Positions 37,651-50,400 of a stretch of 64,000 bases of DNA are shown piece after piece. The DNA is from Rhynochetos jubatus (lineage: Eukaryota > Chordata > Aves > Eurypygiformes > Rhynochetidae). Both the position numbers and the translations under genes were made by a program. Position 1 is the first letter of the stretch, and each line of letters begins with the position of its first letter. The stretch lies in contig CM050659.1 of NCBI GenBank assembly GCA_027574665.1, forward strand, positions 17,027,001-17,091,000, read 5' to 3'. Below the pieces are notes generated by a model. That model ran no database searches and had not been told where the DNA came from. It saw nothing but the letters and a program-made list of their open reading frames with translations.

Positions 37651-39030
37651 GGGTTAGGGTCCGGAGAACCAGAAAGCCCACAGCTCCAGGGATAATTGGG
37701 ATTGCAAAGGCCTGCCAAGAGGAGCACGACACTGCACAGACATGGCTCCTTCCCCTGCTTTCCTAGCCAGAACCCGGGGGGGGCCGTGGCCGGAAACCGC
37801 GGTCGGCAACTTCTAGGGTTAGGGTTAGGGTTAGGGTCCGGAGAAGCAGAAAGCCCACAGCTCCAGGGATAATTGGGATTGCAAAGGCCTGCCAAGAGGA
37901 GCACGACACTGCACAGACATGGCTCCTTCCCCAGCTTTCCTAGCCAGAACCCAGGGGGGGCCGTGGCCGGAAACCGCGGTCGGCAACTTCTAGGGTTAGG
38001 GTTAGGGTCCGGAGAACCAGAAAGCCCACAGCTCCAGGGATAATTGGGATTGCAAAGGCCTGCCAAGAGGAGCACGACACTGCACAGACATGGCTCCTTC
38101 CCCTGCTTTCCTAGCCAGAACCCAGGGCAGGCCGTGGCCGGAAACCGCGGTCGGCAACTTCTAGGGTTAGGGTTAGGGTCCGGAGAACCAGAAAGCCCAC
38201 AGCTCCAGGGATAATTGGGATTGCAAAGGCCTGCCAAGAGGAGCACGACACTGCACCGAAATGGCTCCCTCCCCAGCTTTCCTACCCAGAACTCAGGGGG
38301 GGCCGTGGCCGGAAACCGCGGTCGGCAACTTCTAGGGTTAGGGTTAGGGTTAGGGTCCGGAGAACCAGAAAGCCCACAGCTCCAGGGATAATTGGGATTG
38401 CAAAGGCCTGCCAAGAGGAGCACGACACTGCACAGACATGGCTCCTTCCGCAGCTTTCCTAGACAGAACCCGGGAGGGGCCGTGGCCGGAAACCGCGGTC
38501 GGCAAATTCTAGGGTTAGGGTTAGGGTTAGGGTCCGGAGAACCAGAAAGCCCACAGCTCCAGGGATAATTGGGATTGCAAAGGCCTGCCAAGAGGAGCAC
38601 GACACTGCACAGACATGGCTCCTTCCTCTGCTTTCCTAGCCAGAACCCGGGAGGGGCCGTGGCCGGAAACCGCGGTCGGCAACTTCTAGGGTTAGGGTTA
38701 GGGTTAGGGTCCGGAGAACCAGAAAGCCCACAGCTCCAGGGATAATTGGGATTGCAAAGGCCTGCCAAGAGGAGCACGACACTGCACAGACATGGCTCCT
38801 TCCCCTGCTTTCCTAGCCAGAACCCTGGGGGGGGCCGTGGCCGGAAACCGCGGTCGGCAACTTCTAGGGTTAGGGTTAGGGTTAGGGTACGGAGAACCAG
38901 AAAGCCCACAGCTCCAGGGATAATTGGGATTGCAAAGGCCTGCCAAGAGGAGCACGACACTGCACAGACATGGCTCCTTCCCCTGCTTTCCTAGCCAGAA
39001 CCCAGGGGGGGCCGTGGCCGGAAACCGCGG
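37560..39030 (+). repeat. Recurring 1.5-kb marked cassette, copy 1
   Basis: The order of markers is: TTCGCC hexamer (37,608), GAGAAGCAG (37,842), two consecutive 171-bp units (about 37,990 and 38,160), CCCTCCCCAGC with CTACCCAGAACTCAGG (about 38,265-38,297), TTCCGCAGC with CTAGACAG (about 38,445), TTCCTCTGC (about 38,625), then a unit with eight G (about 38,826). The same series recurs at 41.25-42.7 kb at 3,688 bp spacing, and in edited form at 44.8-46.1, 49.5-51.0 and 60.5-61.6 kb. The TTCCTCTGC allele was not seen left of this point. Confidence 0.82.
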
Positions 39031-41249
39031 TCGGCAACTTCTAGGGTTAGGGTCCGGAGAACCAGAAAGCCCACAGCTCCAGGGATAATTGGGATTGCAA
39101 AGGCCTGCCAAGAGGAGCACGACACTGCACAGACATGGCTCCTTCCCCTGCTTTCCTAGCCAGAACCCAGGGGGGGCCGTGGCTGGAAACCGCGGTCGGC
39201 AAATTCTAGGGTTAGGGTTAGGGTTAGGGTCCGGAGAACCAGAAAGCCCACAGCTCCAGGGATAATTGGGATTGCAAAGGCCTGCCAAGAGGAGCACGAC
39301 ACTGCACAGACATGGCTCCTTCCCCTGCATTCCTAGCCAGAACCCAGGGCAGGCCGTGGCCGGAAACCGCGGTCGGCAACTTCTAGGGTTAGGGTTAGGG
39401 TCCGGAGAACCAGAAAGCCCACAGCTCCAGGGATAATTGGGATTGCAAAGGCCTGCCAAGAGGAGCACGACACTGCACAGACATGGCTCCTTCCCCTGCT
39501 TTCCTAGCCAGAACACGGGAGGGGCCGTGGCCGGAAACCGCGGTCGGCAACTTCTAGGGTTAGGGTTAGGGTTAGGGTCCGGAGAACCAGAAAGCCCACA
39601 GCTCCAGGGATAATTGGGATTGCAAAGGCCTGCCAAGAGGAGCACGACACTGCACAGACATGGCTCCTTCCCCTGCTTTCCTAGCCAGAACCCAGGGGAG
39701 GCCATGCCCGGAAACCGCGGTCGGCAACTTCTAGGGTTAGGGTTAGGGTTAGGGTCCGGAGAACCAGAAAGCCCACAGCTCCAGGGATAATTGGGATTGC
39801 AAAGGCCTGCCAAGAGGAGCACGACACTGCACAGACATGGCTCCTTCCCCAGCTTTCCTAGCCAGAACCCAGGGGGGGCCTTCGCCGGAAACCGCGGTCG
39901 GCAACTTCTAGGGTTAGGGTTAGGGTTAGGGTCCGGAGAACCAGAAAGCCCACAGCTCCAGGGATAATTGGGATTGCAAAGGCCTGCCAAGAGGAGCACG
40001 ACACTGCACAGACATGGCTCCTTCCCCTGCTTTCCTAGCCAGAACCCGGGAGGGGCCGTGGCCGGAAACCGCGGTCGGCAACTTCTAGGGTTAGGGTTAG
40101 GGTTAGGGTCCGGAGAACCAGAAAGCCCACAGCTCCAGGGATAATTGGGATTGCAAAGGCCTGCCAAGAGGAGCACGACACTGCACAGACATGGCTCCTT
40201 CCCCTGCTTTCCTAGCCAGAACCCAGGGGGGGCCATGCCCGGAAACCGCGGGCGGCAACTTCTAGGGTTAGGGTTAGGGTTAGGGTCCGGAGAACCAGAA
40301 AGCCCACAGCTCCAGGGATAATTGGGATTGCAAAGGCCTGCCAAGAGGAGCACGACACTGCACAGACATGGCTCCTTCCCCTGCTTTCCTAGCCAGAACC
40401 CGGGGAGGGCCGTGGCCGGAAACCGCGGTCGGCAACTTCTAGGGTTAGGGTTAGGGTTAGGGTCCGGAGAACCAGAAAGCCCACAGCTCCAGGGATAATT
40501 GGAATTGCAAAGGCCTGCCAAGAGGAGCACGACACTGCACAGACATGGCTCCTTCCCCAGCTTTCCTAGCCAGAACCCAGGGGGGGCCTTCGCCGGAAAC
40601 CGCGGTCGGCAACTTCTAGGGTTAGGGTTAGGGTTAGGGTCCGGAGAACCAGAAAGCCCACAGCTCCAGGGATAATTGGGATTGCAAAGGCCTGCCAAGA
40701 GGAGCACGACACTGCACAGACATGGCTCCTTCCCCTGCTTTCCTAGCCAGAACCCGGGAGGGGCCGTGGCCGGAAACCGCGGTCGGCAACTTCTAGGGTT
40801 AGGGTTAGGGTTAGGGTCCGGAGAACCAGAAAGCCCACAGCTCCAGGGATAATTGGGATTGCAAAGGCCTGCCAAGAGGAGCACGACACTGCACAGACAT
40901 GGCTCCTTCCCCTGCTTTCCTAGCCAGAACCCAGGGGAGGTCATGCCCGGAAACCGCGGTCGGCAACTTCTAGGGTTAGGGTTAGGGTTAGGGTCCGGAG
41001 AACCAGAAAGCCCACAGCTCCAGGGATATTTGGGATTGCAAAGGCCTGCCAAGAGGAGCACGACACTGCACAGACATGGCTCCTTCCCCTGCTTCCCTAG
41101 CCAGAACCCAGGGGGGGCCTTGGCCGGAAACCGCGGTCGGCAACTTCTAGGGTTAGGGTTAGGGTTAGGGTCCGGAGAACCAGAAAGCCCACAGCTCCAG
41201 GGATAATTGGGATTGCAAAGGCCTGCCAAGAGGAGCACGACACTGCACA

Positions 41250-42720
41250 GACATGGCTCCTTCCCCTGCTTTCCTAGCCAGAACCCAGGGGGGGCCTTCG
41301 CTGGAAACCGCGGTCGGCAACTTCTAGGGTTAGGGTTAGGGTTAGGGTCCGGAGAACCAGAAAGCCCACAGCTCCAGGGATAATTGGGATTGCAAAGGCC
41401 TGCCAAGAGGAGCACGACACTGCACAGACATGGCTCCTTCCCCTGCTTTCCTAGCCAGAACCCGGGGGGGGCCGTGGCCGGAAACCGCGGTCGGCAACTT
41501 CTAGGGTTAGGGTTAGGGTTAGGGTCCGGAGAAGCAGAAAGCCCACAGCTCCAGGGATAATTGGGATTGCAAAGGCCTGCCAAGAGGAGCACAACACTGC
41601 ACAGACATGGCTCCTTCCCCAGCTTTCCTAGCCAGAACCCAGGGCAGGCCGTGGCCGGAAACCGCGGTCGGCAACTTCTAGGGTTAGGGTTAGGGTCCGG
41701 AGAACCAGAAAGCCCACAGCTCCAGGGATAATTGGGATTGCAAAGGCCTGCCAAGAGGAGCACGACACTGCACAGACATGGCTCCTTCCCCTGCTTTCCT
41801 AGCCAGAACCCAGGGCAGGCCGTGGCCGGAAACCGCGGTCGGCAACTTCTAGGGTTAGGGTTAGGGTACGGAGAACCAGAAAGCCCACAGCTCCAGGGAT
41901 AATTGGGATTGCAAAGGCCTGCCAAGAGGAGCACGACACTGCACAGACATGGCTCCCTCCCCAGCTTTCCTACCCAGAACTCAGGGGGGGCCTTCGCCGG
42001 AAACCGCGGTCGGCAACTTCTAGGGTTAGGGTTAGGGTTAGGGTCCGGAGAACCAGAAAGCCCACAGCTCCAGGGATAATTGGGATTGCAAAGGCCTGCC
42101 AAGAGGAGCACGACACTGCACAGACATGGCTCCTTCCGCAGCTTTCCTAGACAGAACCCGGGAGGGGCCGTGGCCGGAAACCGCGGTCGGCAACTTCTAG
42201 GGTTAGGGTTAGGGTTAGGGTCCGGAGAACCAGAAAGCCCACAGCTCCAGGGATAATTGGGATTGCAAAGGCCTGCCAAGAGGAGCACGACACTGCACAG
42301 ACATGGCTCCTTCCTCTGCTTTCCTAGCCAGAACCCGGGAGGGGCCGTGGCCGGAAACCGCGGTCGGCAACTTCTAGGGTTAGGGTTAGGGTTAGGGTCC
42401 GGAGAACCAGAAAGCCCACAGCTCCAGGGATAATTGGGATTGCAAAGGCCTGCCAAGAGGAGCACGACACTGCACAGACATGGCTCCTTCCCCTGCTTTC
42501 CTAGCCAGAACCCAGGGGGGGGCCGTGGCCGGAAACCGCGGTCGGCAACTTCTAGGGTTAGGGTTAGGGTCCGGAGAACCAGAAAGCCCACAGCTCCAGG
42601 GATAATTGGGATTGCAAAGGCCTGCCAAGAGGAGCACGACACTGCACAGACATGGCTCCTTCCCCTGCTTTCCTAGCCAGAACCCAGGGGGGGCCGTGGC
42701 CGGAAACCGCGGTCGGCAAC
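41250..42720 (+). repeat. Recurring 1.5-kb marked cassette, copy 2 (spacing 3,688 bp)
   Basis: GAGAAGCAG at 41,529 is 3,688 bp after the one in copy 1, and TTCCGC at about 42,133 keeps the same spacing. New changes are GCACAACAC near 41,592 (a CpG-to-CpA change passed on to later copies) and GGTACGG after a 171-bp tract near 41,868. Sharing of these two with the 44.8- and 49.5-kb copies orders the copies by descent. Confidence 0.8.
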
Positions 42721-43939
42721 TTCTAGGGTTAGGGTTAGGGTTAGGGTCCGGAGAACCAGAAAGCCCACAGCTCCAGGGATAATTGGGATTGCAAAGGCCT
42801 GCCAAGAGGAGCACGACACTGCACAGACATGGCTCCTTCCCCTGCTTTCCTAGCCAGAACCCAGGGGGGGCCGTGGCTGGAAACCGCGGTCGGCAAATTC
42901 TAGGGTTAGGGTTAGGGTTAGGGTCCGGAGAACCAGAAAGCCCACAGCTCCAGGGATAATTGGGATTGCAAAGGCCTGCCAAGAGGAGCACGACACTGCA
43001 CAGACATGGCTCCTTCCCCAGCTTTCCTAGCCAGAACCCAGGGGGGGCCTTCGCCGGAAACCGCGGTCGGCAACTTCTAGGGTTAGGGTTAGGGTTAGGG
43101 TCCGGAGAACCAGAAAGCCCACAGCTCCAGGGATAATTGGGATTGCAAAGGCCTGCCAAGAGGAGCACGACACTGCACAGACATGGCTCCTTCCCCTGCT
43201 TTCCTAGGCAGAACCCGGGGGGGGCCGTGGCCGGAAACCGCGGTCGGCAACTTCTAGGGTTAGGGTTAGGGTTAGGGTCCGGAGAACCAGAAAGCCCACA
43301 GCTCCAGGGATAATTGGGATTGCAAAGGCCTGCCAAGAGGAGCACGACACTGCACAGACATGGCTCCTTCCCCAGCTTTCCTAGCCAGAACTCAGGGCAG
43401 GCCGTGGCCGGAAACCGCGGTCGGCAACTTCTAGGGTTAGGGTTAGGGTTAGGGTCCGGAGAACCAGAAAGCCCACAGCTCCAGGGATAATTGGGATTGC
43501 AAAGGCCTGCCAAGAGGAGCACGACACTGCACAGACATGTCTCCTTCCCCTGCTTTCCTAGCCAGAACCCAGGGGGGGCCATGCACGGAAACCGCGGTCG
43601 GCAACTTCTAGGGTTAGGGTTAGGGTTAGGGTCCGGAGAACCAGAAAGCCCACAGCTCCAGGGATAATTGGGATTGCAAAGGCCTGCCAAGAGGAGCACG
43701 ACACTGCACCGAAATGGCTCCCTCCCCAGCTTTCCTACCCAGAACTCAGGGGGGGCCGTGGCCGGAAACCGCGGTCGGCAACTTCTAGGGTTAGGGTTAG
43801 GGTTAGGGTCCGGAGAACCAGAAAGCCCACAGCTCCAGGGATAATTGGGATTGCAAAGGCCTGCCAAGAGGAGCACGACACTGCACAGACATGGCTCCTT
43901 CCCCTGCTTTCCTAGCCAGAACCCAGGGGATGTCATGCC

Positions 43940-45630
43940 CGGAAACCGCGGTCGGCAACTTCTAGGGTTAGGGTTAGGGTTAGGGTCCGGAGAACCAGAA
44001 AGCCCACAGCTCCAGGGATAATTGGGATTGCAAAGGCCTGCCAAGAGGAGCACGACACTGCACAGACATGGCTCCTTCCCCTGCTTTCCTAGCCAGAACC
44101 CAGGGGGGGCCATGCCCGGAAACCGCGGTCGGCAACTTCTAGGGTTAGGGTTAGGGTTAGGGTCCGGAGAACCAGAAAGCCCACAGCTCCAGGGATAATT
44201 GGGATTGCAAAGGCCTGCCAAGAGGAGCACGACACTGCACAGACATGGCTCCTTCCCCTGCTTTCCTAGCCAGAACCCGGGGAGGGCCGTGGCCGGAAAC
44301 CGCGGTCGGCAACTTCTAGGGTTAGGGTTAGGGTTAGGGTCCGGAGAACCAGAAAGCCCACAGCTCCAGGGATAATTGGGATTGCAAAGGCCTGCCAAGA
44401 GGAGCACGACACTGCACAGACATGGCTCCTTCCCCAGCTTTCCTAGCCAGAACCCAGGGGGGGCCGTGGCCGGAAACCGCGGTCGGCAACTTCTAGGGTT
44501 AGGGTTAGGGTTAGGGTCCGGAGAACCAGAAAGCCCACAGCTCCAGGGATATTTGGGATTGCAAAGGCCTGCCAAGAGGAGCACGACACTGCACAGACAT
44601 GGCTCCTTCCCCTGCTTCCCTAGCCAGAACCCAGGGGGGGCCTTGGCCGGAAACCGCGGTCGGCAACTTCTAGGGTTAGGGTTAGGGTTAGGGTCCGGAG
44701 AACCAGAAAGCCCACAGCTCCAGGGATAATTGGGATTGCAAAGGCCTGCCAAGAGGAGCACGACACTGCACAGACATGGCTCCTTCCCCAGCTTTCCTAG
44801 CCAGAACCCAGGGGGGGCCTTCGCCGGAAACCGCGGTCGGCAACTTCTAGGGTTAGGGTTAGGGTTAGGGTCCGGAGAACCAGAAAGCCCACAGCTCCAG
44901 GGATAATTGGGATTGCAAAGGCCTGCCAAGAGGAGCACGACACTGCACAGACATGGCTCCCTCCCCTGCTTTCCTAGCCAGAACCCGGGGGGGGCCGTGG
45001 CCGGAAACCGCGGTCGGCAACTTCTAGGGTTAGGGTTAGGGTTAGGGTCCGGAGAAGCAGAAAGCCCACAGCTCCAGGGATAATTGGGATTGCAAAGGCC
45101 TGCCAAGAGGAGCACAACACTGCACAGACATGGCTCCTTCCCCAGCTTTCCTAGCCAGAACCCAGGGCAGGCCGTGGCCGGAAACCGCGGTCGGCAACTT
45201 CTAGGGTTAGGGTTAGGGTCCGGAGAACCAGAAAGCCCACAGCTCCAGGGATAATTGGGATTGCAAAGGCCTGCCAAGAGGAGCACGACACTGCACAGAC
45301 ATGGCTCCTTCCCCTGCTTTCCTAGCCAGAACCCAGGGCAGGCCGTGGCCGGAAACCGCGGTCGGCAACTTCTAGGGTTAGGGTTAGGGTACGGAGAACC
45401 AGAAAGCCCACAGCTCCAGGGATAATTGGGATTGCAAAGGCCTGCCAAGAGGAGCACGACACTGCACAGACATGGCTCCCTCCCCAGCTTTCCTACCCAG
45501 AACTCAGGGGGGGCCGTGGCCGGAAACCGCGGTCGGCAACTTCTAGGGTTAGGGTTAGGGTTAGGGTCCGGAGAACCAGAAAGCCCACAGCTCCAGGGAT
45601 AATTGGGATTGCAAAGGCCTGCCAAGAGGA
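43940..45630 (+). repeat. Large duplication, spacing 4,769 bp, copy 1
   Basis: This block starts after the GGGGATGTCATGCC unit (43,917) and contains CCATGCCC (about 44,108), CGGGGAGGGCC (about 44,277), GATATTTGGG (about 44,548), CCTTGGCC (about 44,640) and the first part of cassette copy 3. It matches 48,710-50,400 at a constant 4,769-bp spacing (27 units minus 10 bp). GAGAAGCAG at 45,052 and 49,821 is an exact check. Matching stops where TTCCTCTGC (45,657) faces TTCCCCTGC. Confidence 0.82.
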
Positions 45631-46080
45631 GCACGACACTGCACAGACATGGCTCCTTCCTCTGCTTTCCTAGCCAGAACCCGGGAGGGGCCGTGGCCGG
45701 AAACCGCGGTCGGCAACTTCTAGGGTTAGGGTTAGGGTTAGGGTCCGGAGAACCAGAAAGCCCACAGCTCCAGGGATAATTGGGATTGCAAAGGCCTGCC
45801 AAGAGGAGCACGACACTGCACAGACATGGCTCCTTCCCCTGCTTTCCTAGCCAGAACCCAGGGGGGGGCCGTGGCCGGAAACCGCGGTCGGCAACTTCTA
45901 GGGTTAGGGTTAGGGTTAGGGTCCGGAGAACCAGAAAGCCCACAGCTCCAGGGATAATTGGGATTGCAAAGGCCTGCCAAGAGGAGCACGACACTGCACA
46001 GACATGGCTCCTTCCCCTGCTTTCCTAGCCAGAACCCAGGGGGGGCCGTGGCTGGAAACCGCGGTCGGCAAATTCTAGGG
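44770..46080 (+). repeat. Recurring marked cassette, copy 3
   Basis: GAGAAGCAG at 45,052, GCACAACAC at 45,115, paired 171-bp units near 45,205 and 45,380 (the second with GGTACGG) and CTACCCAGAACTCAGG near 45,492 follow the order of copy 2. The TTCCGCAGC unit present in copies 1 and 2 is missing before TTCCTCTGC (about 45,655), so one unit was lost. The eight-G unit lies near 45,860 and GGCAAATTC near 46,067. Confidence 0.78.
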
Positions 46081-46089
46081 TTAGGGTTA

Positions 46090-48880
46090 GGGTTAGGGTC
46101 CGGAGAACCAGAAAGCCCACAGCTCCAGGGATAATTGGGATTGCAAAGGCCTGCCAAGAGGAGCACGACACTGCACAGACATGGCTCCTTCCGCAGCTTT
46201 CCTAGACAGAACCCGGGAGGGGCCGTGGCCGGAAACCGCGGTCGGCAACTTCTAGGGTTAGGGTTAGGGTTAGGGTCCGGAGAACCAGAAAGCCCACAGC
46301 TCCAGGGATAATTGGGATTGCAAAGGCCTGCCAAGTGGAGCACGACACTGCACAGACATGGCTCCTTCCTCTGCTTTCCTAGCCAGAACCCGGGAGGGGC
46401 CGTGGCCGGAAACCGCGGTCGGCAACTTCTAGGGTTAGGGTTAGGGTTAGGGTCCGGAGAACCAGAAAGCCCACAGCTCCAGGGATAATTGGGATTGCAA
46501 AGGCCTGCCAAGAGGAGCACGACACTGCACAGACATGGCTCCTTCCCCTGCTTTCCTAGCCAGAACCCAGGGGGGGGCCGTGGCCGGAAACCGCGGTCGG
46601 CAACTTCTAGGGTTAGGGTTAGGGTTAGGGTCCGGAGAACCAGAAAGCCCACAGCTCCAGGGATAATTGGGATTGCAAAGGCCTGCCAAGAGGAGCACGA
46701 CACTGCACAGACATGGCTCCTTCCCCTGCTTTCCTAGCCAGAACCCAGGGGGGGCCGTGGCCGGAAACCGCGGTCGGCAACTTCTAGGGTTAGGGTTAGG
46801 GTTAGGGTCCGGAGAACCAGAAAGCCCACAGCTCCAGGGATAATTGGGATTGCAAAGGCCTGCCAAGAGGAGCACGACACTGCACAGACATGGCTCCTTC
46901 CCCTGCTTTCCTAGCCAGAACCCAGGGGGGGCCGTGGCTGGAAACCGCGGTCGGCAAATTCTAGGGTTAGGGTTAGGGTTAGGGTCCGGAGAACCAGAAA
47001 GCCCACAGCTCCAGGGATAATTGGGATTGCAAAGGCCTGCCAAGAGGAGCACGACACTGCACAGACATGGCTCCTTCCCCAGCTTTCCTAGCCAGAACCC
47101 AGGGGGGGCCTTCGCCGGAAACCGCGGTCGGCAACTTCTAGGGTTAGGGTTAGGGTTAGGGTCCGGAGAACCAGAAAGCCCACAGCTCCAGGGATAATTG
47201 GGATTGCAAAGGCCTGCCAAGAGGAGCACGACACTGCACAGACATGGCTCCTTCCCCTGCTTTCCTAGGCAGAACCCGGGGGGGGCCGTGGTCGGAAACC
47301 GCGGTCGGCAACTTCTAGGGTTAGGGTTAGGGTTAGGGTCCGGAGAACCAGAAAGCCCACAGCTCCAGGGATAATTGGGATTGCAAAGGCCTGCCAAGAG
47401 GAGCACGACACTGCACAGACATGGCTCCTTCCCCAGCTTTCCTAGCCAGAACTCAGGGCAGGCCGTGGCCGGAAACCGCGGTCGGCAACTTCTAGGGTTA
47501 GGGTTAGGGTTAGGGTCCGGAGAACCAGAAAGCCCACAGCTCCAGGGATAATTGGGATTGCAAAGGCCTGCCAAGAGGAGCACGACACTGCACAGACATG
47601 TCTCCTTCCCCTGCTTTCCTAGCCAGAACCCACGGGGGGCCATGCCCGGAAACCGCGGTCGGCAACTTCTAGGGTTAGGGTTAGGGTTAGGGTCCGGAGA
47701 ACCAGAAAGCCCACAGCTCCAGGGATATTTGGGATTGCAAAGGCCTGCCAAGAGGAGCACGACACTGCACAGACATGGCTCCTTCCCCTGCTTTCCTAGC
47801 CAGAACCCGGGAGGGGCCGTGGCCGGAAACCGCGGTCGGCAACTTCTAGGGTTAGGGTTAGGGTTAGGGTCCGGAGAACCAGAAAGCCCACAGCTCCAGG
47901 GATAATTGGGATTGCAAAGGCCTGCCAAGAGGAGCACGACACTGCATAGACATGGCTCCTTCCCCAGCTTTCCTAGCCAGAACCCAGGGGAGGTCATGCC
48001 CGGAAACCGCGGTCGGCAACTTCTAGGGTTAGGGTTAGGGTTAGGGTCCGGAGAACCAGAAAGCCCACAGCTCCAGGGATAATTGGGATTGCAAAGGCCT
48101 GCCAAGAGGAGCACGACACTGCACAGACATGGCTCCTTCCCCTGCTTTCCTAGCCAGAACCCAGGGGGGGCCATGCCCGGAAACCGCGGTCGGCAACTTC
48201 TAGGGTTAGGGTTAGGGTTAGGGTCCGGAGAACCAGAAAGCCCACAGCTCCAGGGATAATTGGGATTGCAAAGGCCTGCCAAGAGGAGCACGACACTGCA
48301 CAGACATGGCTCCTTCCCCTGCTTTCCTAGCCAGAACCCGGGGACGGCCGTGGCCGGAAACCGCGGTCGGCAACTTCTAGGGTTAGGGTTAGGGTTAGGG
48401 TCCGGAGAACCAGAAAGCCCACAGCTCCAGGGATAATTGGGATTGCAAAGGCCTGCCAAGAGGAGCACGACACTGCACAGACATGGCTCCTTCCCCAGCT
48501 TTCCTAGCCAGAACCCAGGGGGGGCCGTGGCCGGAAACCGCGGTCGGCAACTTCTAGGGTTAGGGTTAGGGTTAGGGTCCGGAGAACCAGAAAGCCCACA
48601 GCTCCAGGGATATTTGGGATTGCAAAGGCCTGCCAAGAGGAGCACGACACTGCACAGACATGGCTCCTTCCCCTGCTTCCCTAGCCAGAACCCAGGGGGG
48701 GCCTTGGCCGGAAACCGCGGTCGGCAACTTCTAGGGTTAGGGTTAGGGTTAGGGTCCGGAGAACCAGAAAGCCCACAGCTCCAGGGATAATTGGGATTGC
48801 AAAGGCCTGCCAAGAGGAGCACGACACTGCACAGACATGGCTCCTTCCCCTGCTTTCCTAGCCAGAACCCAGGGGGGGCC
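46090..48880 (+). repeat. Large duplication, spacing 5,477 bp, copy 1 (about 16 units)
   Basis: Markers include TTCCGCAGC (about 46,190), the rare CCAAGTGGAG (46,336), TTCCTCTGC, eight G (46,570), GGCAAATTC (about 46,957), GTGGTCGG (about 47,289), ACATGTCTCC with CCCACGGGGGG (about 47,598-47,632) and GATATTTGGG. All recur at +5,477 bp. The right edge is at about 48,880, where CCATGCCC faces CCTTCGCC. One CpG transition separates them: GCATAGACATGG (about 47,945) against GCACAGACATGG. Confidence 0.84.
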
Positions 48881-49440
48881 ATGCCCGGAAACCGCGGTCG
48901 GCAACTTCTAGGGTTAGGGTTAGGGTTAGGGTCCGGAGAACCAGAAAGCCCACAGCTCCAGGGATAATTGGGATTGCAAAGGCCTGCCAAGAGGAGCACG
49001 ACACTGCACAGACATGGCTCCTTCCCCTGCTTTCCTAGCCAGAACCCGGGGAGGGCCGTGGCCGGAAACCGCGGTCGGCAACTTCTAGGGTTAGGGTTAG
49101 GGTTAGGGTCCGGAGAACCAGAAAGCCCACAGCTCCAGGGATAATTGGGATTGCAAAGGCCTGCCAAGAGGAGCACGACACTGCACAGACATGGCTCCTT
49201 CCCCAGCTTTCCTAGCCAGAACCCAGGGGGGGCCGTGGCCGGAAACCGCGGTCGGCAACTTCTAGGGTTAGGGTTAGGGTTAGGGTCCGGAGAACCAGAA
49301 AGCCCACAGCTCCAGGGATATTTGGGATTGCAAAGGCCTGCCAAGAGGAGCACGACACTGCACAGACATGGCTCCTTCCCCTGCTTCCCTAGCCAGAACC
49401 CAGGGGGGGCCTTGGCCGGAAACCGCGGTCGGCAACTTCT
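48010..49440 (+). repeat. 4-monomer tandem duplication, 708 bp
   Basis: CCATGCCC (about 48,172 and 48,880), the CGGGGA unit (about 48,340 and 49,048), the CCGTGG unit, and the GATATTTGGG/CCTTGGCC pair (about 48,611-48,700 and 49,319-49,408) repeat at exactly 708 bp (four units). The one difference seen is GGGGACGGCC near 48,343 against GGGGAGGGCC. The fifth unit differs (CCATGCCC against CCTTCGCC). Confidence 0.82.
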
Positions 49441-50400
49441 AGGGTTAGGGTTAGGGTTAGGGTCCGGAGAACCAGAAAGCCCACAGCTCCAGGGATAATT
49501 GGGATTGCAAAGGCCTGCCAAGAGGAGCACGACACTGCACAGACATGGCTCCTTCCCCAGCTTTCCTAGCCAGAACCCAGGGGGGGCCTTCGCCGGAAAC
49601 CGCGGTCGGCAACTTCTAGGGTTAGGGTTAGGGTTAGGGTCCGGAGAACCAGAAAGCCCACAGCTCCAGGGATAATTGGGATTGCAAAGGCCTGCCAAGA
49701 GGAGCACGACACTGCACAGACATGGCTCCCTCCCCTGCTTTCCTAGCCAGAACCCGGGGGGGGCCGTGGCCGGAAACCGCGGTCGGCAACTTCTAGGGTT
49801 AGGGTTAGGGTTAGGGTCCGGAGAAGCAGAAAGCCCACAGCTCCAGGGATAATTGGGATTGCAAAGGCCTGCCAAGAGGAGCACAACACTGCACAGACAT
49901 GGCTCCTTCCCCAGCTTTCCTAGCCAGAACCCAGGGCAGGCCGTGGCCGGAAACCGCGGTCGGCAACTTCTAGGGTTAGGGTTAGGGTCCGGAGAACCAG
50001 AAAGCCCACAGCTCCAGGGATAATTGGGATTGCAAAGGCCTGCCAAGAGGAGCACGACACTGCACAGACATGGCTCCTTCCCCTGCTTTCCTAGCCAGAA
50101 CCCAGGGCAGGCCGTGGCCGGAAACCGCGGTCGGCAACTTCTAGGGTTAGGGTTAGGGTACGGAGAACCAGAAAGCCCACAGCTCCAGGGATAATTGGGA
50201 TTGCAAAGGCCTGCCAAGAGGAGCACGACACTGCACAGACATGGCTCCCTCCCCAGCTTTCCTACCCAGAACTCAGGGGGGGCCGTGGCCGGAAACCGCG
50301 GTCGGCAACTTCTAGGGTTAGGGTTAGGGTTAGGGTCCGGAGAACCAGAAAGCCCACAGCTCCAGGGATAATTGGGATTGCAAAGGCCTGCCAAGAGGAG
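48710..50400 (+). repeat. Large duplication, spacing 4,769 bp, copy 2 (holds cassette copy 4)
   Basis: It matches 43,940-45,630 unit for unit, including GCACAACAC near 49,883, the paired 171-bp units near 49,975 and 50,150, and CTACCCAGAACTCAGG. After 50,400 a TTCGCC unit is inserted before the TTCCTCTGC and eight-G units (about 50,605 and 50,808). Confidence 0.82.

Noticed and set aside
33771..38960. Minus-strand open reading frame of 1,729 codons, and similar ones at 46,447-50,940, 21,040-25,203 and 7,002-11,114
   Set aside because: These follow from a 177-bp unit with one stop-free frame. They begin and end where a G run changes length, have no promoter, splice or domain evidence, and overlap one another. 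Not called as genes.
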